A stretch of 64,000 nucleotides of DNA. Source: Bacillus sp. SJS. Lineage in GTDB: Bacteria > Bacillota > Bacilli > Bacillales > Bacillaceae. The translations under genes and the position numbers were made by a program. The stretch lies in NCBI RefSeq assembly GCF_000732485.2, contig NZ_JAQV02000015.1, forward strand, positions 62,001-126,000, written 5' to 3'. Below are positions 58,701 through 63,483 of this stretch, one piece after another (the first letter of the stretch is position 1; each line of letters starts with the position of its first letter). The notes beneath the pieces were generated by a model that saw nothing but the letters and a program-made list of their open reading frames with translations, was not told where the DNA came from and made no database searches.

Positions 58701-58838
58701 ATCATTCAGGCTTGTCATACCCACATCACCGATTACCTGTTCAAAATCCTCTGCAGTTTTAATCTCCGGATAAAGAGTCATCCAGTATTGAAGCGTATCC
58801 TGAAATTGTTCGCTGTACATGTTTGCGCTCATCATCAT
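55743..58838 (-). CDS. lanM1: Class II lanthipeptide synthetase LanM (for alpha peptide)
   Basis: Bifunctional dehydratase-cyclase dedicated, by position, to the alpha precursor. 1031 residues: dehydratase half with NNLGDDHNGGQTVSIVRFTS and ILNANDFHHENLIASGEHPV-PIDLE, cyclase half with GWCHGAPGILLSRLL and PSYCHGDLGNLSIVQ for zinc. It resembles LanM2 throughout, so the two are likely duplicates that diverged. Three in-frame ATG codons follow AGGAG; the third (58832) has optimal spacing. It is followed after 19 nt by the ABC ATPase. Confidence 0.94.
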   Translation of the reverse strand: MMMSANMYSEQFQDTLQYWMTLYPEIKTAEDFEQVIGDVGMTSLNDLHSRLHTPHPASENIPQFMQTFQSNLNQDWFIDEKFSHVPFYFFFKPVVKHHLDLFEEKLKNYPSISSLQTFIIRAASELFKTLHNLAIRTLILEVNIARLQNKLEGETSEARFLYFTGTLLKEPEFTGSLYEEYTVLTRMMDSASANYLNFVLEIAAHTEKDQLLLEEAFGLKDGIGKIDSIDNNLGDDHNGGQTVSIVRFTSGFKAVYKPRCVKIELAYQRFIDWLNEQKAGDMLALKTVLIMDRGEYGWMEFVPYEECTDTEGAERFYKRIGHQLAVFYILNANDFHHENLIASGEHPVPIDLESLFHSVIVDLPFASTSEVMAHEQLARSVYSAGLLPQKIVKRVDGKEISVDISGLGGEDEQASPFVSLTVSGNLTDEIKIEKHSGTLDSEQNNPSLKGEVQRSELFSKEIKDGFTALYEWIAENKELVIAELSNRFAGNQSRYIARPTYVYSQLLSTALHPDFLRDELSREILLHRIGIHASRLKKPLLKAEIMDLMTGSIPYFTSRTDMNAIAWNGRIQMDEAFNRTPLMEAAHKIRSMGDPDLQRQLSIIDMSFKAKTSSAESEVTGIQFSFEPDKKEPEKWLELACRIGDHLLETSVADQEEGLDRTWISTMLEGKEEETWSIGPVGNDLYNGNSGIAVFLACLGEITGMEKYKKAAAQTIYSPIQEIKSLDFKHPYLVGAYNGLSGYLYAIYHTGKLLKDPEMKEFAIRHMNKLKSLASGDKVYDVVGGSAGSIGAILSLYKEELTPGDREVILDCAHTHFLHLRKNHQIFGSSIAWKSDVTNPGSGFSHGNAGIAAYLGKLYELTKDEEVLNTIQQALAYERELFSEEHGNWYSSPEKTRMSIGWCHGAPGILLSRLLLKRSGYTDDQIDSEIVTALSTTLSNGFGHNPSYCHGDLGNLSIVQLAAETFGDQQLQSQALSTFQQIFDQVLSKRWKEGVFRGTDSMSVMIGLTGFGYSLLKQYAPSIVPDILWFE

Positions 58839-58857
58839 TTGCTCCTAACCTTGATAG

Positions 58858-58884
58858 AGATAGTGGCGGATCCAACCACTATCT
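58858..58884 (-). promoter_or_regulatory. Hairpin between alpha precursor and lanM1
   Basis: Perfect 9-bp stem AGATAGTGG / CCACTATCT with a nine-base loop and no T-tract. Counterpart of the hairpin downstream of the beta precursor. Probably stabilises the precursor message or attenuates readthrough so that precursor exceeds synthetase. Confidence 0.75.
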
Positions 58885-58900
58885 GCAGAAAATGTAAAAA

Positions 58901-59128
58901 TTATTGGCATGAATTCTGGCACTCTTTCGTAGCTGTACACACATAACCTTTGTTGCCTAAGTATTTACTTGCAGTTGCACATAGAGAAATCGTAATGATT
59001 GTTCCCCCAACTTGAGACATCATATCCTGAGCAGAAATCTCTTCAAGTACGTTTCCAGCAGGATTTTCTACAGATAGGGATGATTTCATTCTTAAAACCG
59101 GGTTTTTAAGAAATGCTGCTTTGTTCAT
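58901..59128 (-). CDS. lanA1: Lantibiotic precursor, alpha type
   Basis: A 75-residue precursor. The leader (about 1-42) ends SAQDMMSQVGG with a double-glycine site; ENPAGN occurs at mid-leader. The 33-residue core starts TIITISLCATASK and ends CTATKECQNSCQ: four Cys and the CTxTxEC motif, which in mersacidin/lichenicidin/haloduracin alpha peptides forms the lipid II-binding ring. GNKGYVC before it also matches haloduracin alpha. Start ATG 59128, eight bases after GGAGG. It heads the operon after a ~180-nt leader. Confidence 0.95.
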   Translation of the reverse strand: MNKAAFLKNPVLRMKSSLSVENPAGNVLEEISAQDMMSQVGGTIITISLCATASKYLGNKGYVCTATKECQNSCQ

Positions 59129-59133
59129 CGAAT

Positions 59134-59196
59134 TCACCTCCTCTTTTGCTGTGTTGATTTTCCGTTTTCAGGAAAAGCACACTTTATTTTTAACAT
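59134..59196 (-). CDS. 20-codon upstream ORF in the lantibiotic leader
   Basis: ATG (59194-59196) seven bases after GAGAGGA; encodes a basic 20-residue peptide (MLKIKCAFPENG...QQKRR). Its TGA stop lies within the lanA1 ribosome binding site GGAGGTGA, so ribosomes terminating here could reinitiate on lanA1. Function is inferred from position only. Confidence 0.5.
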   Translation of the reverse strand: MLKIKCAFPENGKSTQQKRR

Positions 59197-59315
59197 CGAT
59201 AAATCCTCTCTGTCTAACTCTTTTTTTTTTCTGAAAAACAGAAAAATAAGACTATCTTCCTTAATAGAAGGCCCATTTGATTCACAAATGCAAACAATCG
59301 TTACTTCCGTACATG

Positions 59316-59350
59316 ACAAATATATAAAAATATTTGTAATATCCTGTCAA
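59316..59350 (-). promoter_or_regulatory. Lantibiotic operon promoter with palindromic operator-like site
   Basis: Minus-strand TTGACA (59345-59350), 18-nt spacer, TATATA (59321-59326). A perfect 8-bp inverted repeat ACAAATAT-N6-ATATTTGT (59316-59337) covers the -10 and part of the spacer. It points to a repressor or response-regulator site. No regulatory gene is in the cluster. Confidence 0.75.
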
Positions 59351-59423
59351 AATGAGACAAACTATTTATTTTTATGATGATATGGGTCTGATTTTACAAA
59401 AAAGGGGAACTGCCATATAATAT

Positions 59424-59464
59424 AAAAAATCCTTTTCACTTTGTCTAAAGCAACAGGATTTTTT
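59424..59464. terminator. Possible bidirectional terminator stem
   Basis: AAAAAATCCT / AGGATTTTTT 10-bp stem with a 21-base loop and A/T flanks. No gene clearly ends here on the plus strand. On the minus strand it could end transcription arriving from the right toward the lantibiotic promoter. Confidence 0.4.
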
Positions 59465-59484
59465 CCAATTTCACTGTCGAACGG

Positions 59485-59668
59485 ATGGATGGTGAAGGGG
59501 TATTTCTGATCATTGATTCTCCCTCAGTCGCTGCAGAATTTCACCGCTAGGAATCTTGCTTTAAGTAATCCATTTACCATCAAGGCTTTCTATAAAAAAA
59601 TGATATAGCCGGACGAGCTTATTTTTCCCACAATTGGAAAAAATGACTTAAGTCACTCCGTCTTTTGA
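59485..59668 (+). pseudogene. Possible acetyltransferase (GNAT-like) remnant
   Basis: In plus-strand frames, MDGEGVFLIIDSPSVAAEFH is followed after one frameshift by LALSNPFTIKAFYKKM and, after a stop, PDELIFPTIGKNDLSH. The N-P-F-x-I-K-A-F-Y-K-K-M pattern resembles the C-terminal helix of GNAT proteins. Two disruptions and no upstream start suggest decay. It is a weak, eye-based call. Confidence 0.22.
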
Positions 59669-59731
59669 TTGATGATTTTTAATCAATATCAGATTATCCT
59701 TAAGGTAAGAAAAAGAAGGAGGCGTCTTTTC

Positions 59732-59821
59732 ATGTCATTAGAAATGTGGATCGCGATTGGATTAGCGCTGTTTAGCGGGGTTGCTGGAAGCGTTTATATG
59801 AACAACAAAAAAAAGCGATAA
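59732..59821 (+). CDS. 29-residue single-transmembrane small protein
   Basis: ATG seven bases after AAGGAGG. The peptide MSLEMWIAIGLALFSGVAGS-VYMNNKKKR has one hydrophobic helix (about 5-23) with small residues and a lysine-rich C terminus, typical of small membrane-bound peptides. Unrelated to known holins that I recognise. The next feature is the minus-strand terminator of the histidine phosphatase. Function unknown. Confidence 0.6.
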   Translation: MSLEMWIAIGLALFSGVAGSVYMNNKKKR

Positions 59822-59857
59822 AAAAAGCCCGCTACTCTTCAAGCTCGAGTAATGGGC
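59821..59857 (-). terminator. Terminator of the histidine phosphatase gene
   Basis: Minus-strand GCCCATTACTC / GAGTAGCGGGC stem with a mismatch and T7 tail. Confidence 0.8.
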
Positions 59858-59864
59858 CGGCAAG

Positions 59865-60449
59865 CTAGTTAATTTCGAGATGTTTTGTGCAGTTATAAAG
59901 CCCGCATGACCACTTAGAGTCATCCAGCAGAAGATGGGTGATCGAAGTATTTTTTAGCGGTTCGCTTTCTTCATTCATCGGCGTTAATTCCTTTAGGAGA
60001 TGTCTGATAAATGAACCATGTGTCACCATGAGAATGTTCTTGCCGGGATGCTTTTCCAAAAGCTCTTCAACAAATTCTACTCCTCTTTTTGTTACCTGGC
60101 CCGACTGCTCTCTGCCCAGGTCAAGTTCTCTCCACCCAGTTCCCCATTTTTCCACACGTTCAGCTTCTGTTGTGCCTTCAATTTCCCCGCCACCGGTTTC
60201 CCGGATGCGTTCATCTGTTACTACCTCTAGACCACCGAGCTTTTTACTGATAAAATCCGCCGTTTGTTTTGCACGGAGCAGCGGACTTGAATAAAGGAGA
60301 TCCCAGTCCTCTTCCTTAAGCCGTTCTGCCAGCATTTCTGCTTCTTTAAGTCCTTGTTCATGAAGCGGAATATCGGAGCTGCCCTGCGCTCTTCCTTCCA
60401 TATTCCATTCTGTTAGGCCATGTCTGACAATTCCTAGCTTAGTCATCAT
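59865..60449 (-). CDS. Histidine phosphatase family protein (phosphoglycerate mutase-like)
   Basis: A 194-residue enzyme of the branch 1 histidine phosphatases: catalytic RHGLTEWNMEGRAQGSSD near the N terminus, LLYSSPLLRAKQTADFI, and the second His in ILMVTHGSFIRHLLKEL. It lacks the long insert of true dPGM (about 230 residues or more), so a phosphatase such as PhoE/YhfR is more likely than a glycolytic mutase. Single-gene unit with its own terminator. Confidence 0.9.
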   Translation of the reverse strand: MMTKLGIVRHGLTEWNMEGRAQGSSDIPLHEQGLKEAEMLAERLKEEDWDLLYSSPLLRAKQTADFISKKLGGLEVVTDERIRETGGGEIEGTTEAERVEKWGTGWRELDLGREQSGQVTKRGVEFVEELLEKHPGKNILMVTHGSFIRHLLKELTPMNEESEPLKNTSITHLLLDDSKWSCGLYNCTKHLEIN

Positions 60450-60581
60450 TTCACTCCATTCATTGATTTTCTTCCATGTTATAGACTATTTTATCCCTTT
60501 CGGACGGACAAGTCTTCATTGACACATTAAACAGGCCATGATAATATACACAAAACCAAGTAATTTTATAGGATTAATTAA

Positions 60582-60680
60582 ATTATCAAGAGTGAACGAG
60601 AGAACTGGCTCTATGACTTCACAGCAACCTCCATTTGGAAAGGTGCTCCTACCAGCAAAGCGCAGTGCTTTGGCCGATAA
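60582..60680 (+). ncRNA. SAM-I (S-box) riboswitch aptamer
   Basis: The conserved elements are in order: P1 TTATC (with GATAA at 60676-60680), CAAGAGTG, ACTGGC, GACTTCACAGCAACC, AAGGTGCTCCTACCAGCAAAG, with the P4 AGCGCAGTGCT-type arm. The junction bases of the SAM pocket match the consensus. Under high SAM it should stabilise the anti-antiterminator and shut the gene off. Confidence 0.92.
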
Positions 60681-60695
60681 AGAAATGTTGACCGT

Positions 60696-60734
60696 AAACT
60701 TTCTTAGCAGCCAATGCCAAAGAAGGTTTTTTTT
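60696..60734 (+). terminator. SAM riboswitch expression-platform terminator
   Basis: AAACTTTCTT / AAGAAGGTTT, a 10-bp stem (one U-G) with 14-base loop followed by T5+ATTT, about 50 nt before the alpha/beta hydrolase start. CTTTGGC (in the aptamer 3' side) can pair with GCCAAAG in the loop region, a candidate antiterminator. Confidence 0.8.
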
Positions 60735-60785
60735 ATTTGGCTGGCTCTCAGCTGTGAAACAATCGTTTAAAGGAGGAAGGCAGTT

Positions 60786-61562
60786 ATGAAAGAACTGAAA
60801 AGAGTGATTACCGGCGCTCAGTCCTTTTCCATCTATAGAAGTTCTGAACAGGCCATTCTTTTGTGCCATGGCTTCAACGGCACCCCCCAGAGCATGGAAT
60901 CACTGGGAGAGAAATTTGCCTCATTAGGCTATTCTGTATATGCTCCAAGACTTGCGGGACATGGTACATGTCCGTCCGATATGGAGCTATGCTCAGTTCA
61001 AGACTGGTACCGCTCATTGGAAACTGCTTACTTAAAATTAAAGAGCCGATTCAGAAAAGTATTTGTTATTGGACAATCCATGGGCGGCAGTCTGACGATT
61101 AAGCTTGCCAGCCAATTCACGCAAATCGATGGAATAGGTCTTATTAATGCAGCACTTGAAGTTCCAGATTACGAAAAGATTGTCGGAGATACTGGTTTTA
61201 TCAAGGAGGGACGGCCAGATATAAAGGATCCGTCTGTGGAGGAAATTGCTTATGAAAAAATACCTGTTAAAGCCATTTCCGAGCTGAGAAAGGCTATGAA
61301 TGAAGCAAAAATCAGGCTTGCAGAAGTCTCGTGTCCAGTCGTTGTATTCTGTTCTCCGGAGGATCATGTTGTTCCTGCCTCCTGTTCTGAAAGGATCATG
61401 GAGTCCATTTCCGCCAATCGTAAAAAGATGATTAGCCTTCCAAATTCTTATCATGTAGCATCCATGGATTTTGACCAGGATTTGATCGTAAGGGAAGCCA
61501 ATCAATTTTTCTCCATACAAAAAACAGCCCTTCCTGCCAATAGGAAGAGCATGAACGCCTGA
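60786..61562 (+). CDS. Alpha/beta hydrolase (carboxylesterase/monoacylglycerol lipase-like), SAM-regulated
   Basis: A 258-residue serine hydrolase of the Est30/lysophospholipase type. Oxyanion-hole motif CHGFNGTPQSM, nucleophile elbow GQSMGGSL (Ser at about residue 98), catalytic Asp in FCSPEDHVVPAS, His in NSYHVASMDFDQ. No signal peptide, so cytoplasmic. It is the only gene downstream of the SAM riboswitch. Regulation by SAM suggests a role in methionine/sulfur or methyl-ester metabolism, but the substrate is not indicated by the sequence. Its 3' end contains the bioY terminator. Confidence 0.87.
   Translation: MKELKRVITGAQSFSIYRSSEQAILLCHGFNGTPQSMESLGEKFASLGYSVYAPRLAGHGTCPSDMELCSVQDWYRSLETAYLKLKSRFRKVFVIGQSMGGSLTIKLASQFTQIDGIGLINAALEVPDYEKIVGDTGFIKEGRPDIKDPSVEEIAYEKIPVKAISELRKAMNEAKIRLAEVSCPVVVFCSPEDHVVPASCSERIMESISANRKKMISLPNSYHVASMDFDQDLIVREANQFFSIQKTALPANRKSMNA
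61518..61550 (-). terminator. bioY terminator inside the 3' end of the hydrolase gene
   Basis: Minus-strand GCTCTTCCT / AGGAAGGGC stem with a five-base loop, then TGTTTTTT. The genes are convergent with three bases between stop codons, so this terminator lies within the neighbouring coding sequence. Confidence 0.75.
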
Positions 61563-61565
61563 ATA

Positions 61566-62135
61566 CTAGGCTGCTTGAATCTTTTGATTGAGCAGTTTCG
61601 CTTGAATAAGCCGTCTTCTTACAGCTATTCCAATCCAGCTCGCCAGGACCGCTTTTATAAGGCCAACTGCTACAAATGGCCAGACACCCACAGCGAGTGC
61701 CTTGTCCCAAGGCAAACCCAGGACGATTTTTAGCCACACCGTTCCGAAGAGCAGTGTAACCAGCATCCCAATCGTGTTTGCGGCGAGCGCGAACTTGAGC
61801 GTAAACTTTGTTTTTTCAAGGAAATATCCTGTTAAAAACGCCGCCGCAATGAAGCCGATTATGTATCCCCCAGTTGGTCCCGCCAATATGTGAAGACCGC
61901 CTTTCGCCTCCGCAAAGACAGGCAGACCAATCATTCCAAGACCAGCATATACAGTCATAGCCAACGCCCCGTACCGGCTTCCGAGAATAGTAGCTGCCAT
62001 TCCTACGGCTAATGTCTGTCCGCTAATCGGAACGATTGGCAGTGGAATTTCAATTTGTGCAAATACAGCGGTAATCGCAGCAAACATTCCGGATAAGATC
62101 AGCATGCGCAGTTTTACCCTTTGTTTTTCCATCAT
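61566..62135 (-). CDS. bioY: Biotin transporter BioY (ECF S-component)
   Basis: A 189-residue membrane S-component of an energy-coupling factor transporter. Six transmembrane segments, the N-terminal Ala-rich motif AAITAVFAQIEIPLPIVPIS, GQTLAVGMAATILGSRYGAL, and HILAGPTGGYIIGF. No ATPase or T-component is encoded here, so shared EcfA/T must be used. A BirA operator lies just upstream. Confidence 0.95.
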   Translation of the reverse strand: MMEKQRVKLRMLILSGMFAAITAVFAQIEIPLPIVPISGQTLAVGMAATILGSRYGALAMTVYAGLGMIGLPVFAEAKGGLHILAGPTGGYIIGFIAAAFLTGYFLEKTKFTLKFALAANTIGMLVTLLFGTVWLKIVLGLPWDKALAVGVWPFVAVGLIKAVLASWIGIAVRRRLIQAKLLNQKIQAA

Positions 62136-62147
62136 TCTCCCCCTCTT

Positions 62148-62176
62148 TGTTAACTGTTATTTATTTAAAGTTAACA
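62148..62176 (-). promoter_or_regulatory. BirA (biotin repressor) operator upstream of bioY
   Basis: TGTTAACT-N13-AGTTAACA, a perfect inverted repeat with the spacing of Gram-positive BirA boxes (TGTTAAC-N15-GTTAACA). It ends 13 nt before the bioY start and should respond to biotinyl-AMP-bound BirA. Confidence 0.88.
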
Positions 62177-62202
62177 TAAGGAATCGATTTCTGTAAAAGT
62201 TT

Positions 62203-62955
62203 TTACAGGATATAGGTTCCGCCATGCCACGTTTTTTCACGGGGCTCCCTATTATTTTTTTGATAGAAAGAAACCGCGTAGATTCCTTTTTCTTGATGAT
62301 GTTCTGGTTTTCTAAAGCTGACATCTGCTTCTCCTACCTGTATTTTCACTTCTTCTCCGTGCGTTTCTGTTTTCTCAAGCTGAAGCCATTTAGACCATTG
62401 GTTCGCAAGCCTCACAGGATTTTCGGAAAGATAGATGACTTCCCGGATCGTGTTTATTCCATTTGGATGAGGCGCAATTGCCCCGGATCGTATCAAATCC
62501 TCTTTTCGCTCTTCATCCGAGCCGCTCCATTCAATGAAAAATGGCAAAGGCAGTTCGGATTCCGGGTGTTCGGCAAAAAGCATCCTCCAGGAGATTTCGG
62601 TCCCGTCAGCCCTAGTCCGGCTTCCTGAAAAAGGACCTGTCACCGTAAGCCCTGCACCCTTTAATTTTTCGGCTAAATCATCCATCTCGCTGGTTCGAAT
62701 CGCCATTTGACAAAGGCCTTCATTTTCAAGGCGGCTGCACATTTGAATAAGCGGATTGTCCGACTTTTCAGCCTTGTCCTTATTCTCAATTGCGAGAAAT
62801 TCAAGATATGCGAGATTAAAATAACTCAAACTGTTTGCTGTCCCCCAGTTCTCATGGCTTCCTCCCTGAACTGTGTGAAAACCGAGCATTTGAAATTCAG
62901 CACCCGCTTGCACGGGCGGCTGCTTTACATAATGAACAATATGATCGAGCTTCAT
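62203..62955 (-). CDS. VOC/glyoxalase-like family protein
   Basis: A 250-residue protein of the vicinal oxygen chelate superfamily (Glyoxalase_3 type), two-module fold: LDHIVHYVKQPPVQAGAEFQ at the start with the metal His, then YFNLAYLEFLAIENKDKAEK, and LPFFIEWSGSDEERKE in the middle. It may be a metal-dependent isomerase or a thiol-conjugating enzyme; substrate unknown. Single gene. Confidence 0.85.
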   Translation of the reverse strand: MKLDHIVHYVKQPPVQAGAEFQMLGFHTVQGGSHENWGTANSLSYFNLAYLEFLAIENKDKAEKSDNPLIQMCSRLENEGLCQMAIRTSEMDDLAEKLKGAGLTVTGPFSGSRTRADGTEISWRMLFAEHPESELPLPFFIEWSGSDEERKEDLIRSGAIAPHPNGINTIREVIYLSENPVRLANQWSKWLQLEKTETHGEEVKIQVGEADVSFRKPEHHQEKGIYAVSFYQKNNREPREKTWHGGTYIL

Positions 62956-63020
62956 CTGCTTCCCTCCCCATTATTTAGTTTAATAGTAGAGGGATTTGGG
63001 AGAAATAACAAGAAACCGGA

Positions 63021-63173
63021 CTAGTCTCTATATTCATCTGTTTGGCGCTTCTCCTCAATGAGCAGTCCCCAGGAGCTTTTCCCGCGGTACTCCATTCCCC
63101 ACCGATCCTTAAGCAAGCTTGCCGTTAGTCCAACAAATAGAAGACCCACTGCAGCTAAAAGAAATTCAATCAT
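63021..63173 (-). CDS. 50-residue single-transmembrane small protein
   Basis: ATG (63171-63173) five to seven bases after AGGGGGAG. The peptide begins MIEFLLAAVGLLFVGLTASL (transmembrane helix about 3-21), followed by a charged tail (KDRWGMEYRGKSSW, EEKRQTDEYRD). Good ribosome binding site and amino-acid composition argue for a real gene. No family recognised. Confidence 0.6.
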   Translation of the reverse strand: MIEFLLAAVGLLFVGLTASLLKDRWGMEYRGKSSWGLLIEEKRQTDEYRD

Positions 63174-63483
63174 CGTTCTCCCCCTTTTAGGTACAAGTGT
63201 ATGTGAGGGAGTAAGGGGTTATGTTAGGTCGGAGTTGACTTTTCATCCAAAATACTTCAGACAGAAAGAAACAAAAAACGAGCGATTCACTTCTTTTCCG
63301 ACACCTTTTTTGAATAATAATACAAGTTTATATAAATTTATCTTTATAAAATAACATTAAATCAATAAATATATGCAAAATAACTAATAATCATTCGTTT
63401 TTCTCTTTTTCTCCTGCTTATCCTGTGATAACCTTTTCTTGTATTGTAATTTTTTGATAGATACATAGGAAGGAAGGGGAACT
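63174..63483. other. AT-rich gene-free stretch before the secreted protein
   Basis: About 310 nt, very AT-rich from 63300 to 63400. It must contain the promoter(s) of the downstream gene, but no convincing -35/-10 pair, operator or structure was found by eye. Confidence 0.5.

Noticed and set aside
59197-59319. Upstream part of a 61-residue minus-strand ORF in the lantibiotic leader
   Set aside because: It overlaps the promoter's transcription start region and has no ribosome binding site; only the last 20 codons have one and were kept as a uORF.
60516-60869. 117-residue minus-strand ORF across the SAM riboswitch
   Set aside because: Antisense to a clear riboswitch and the hydrolase start; no ribosome binding site.
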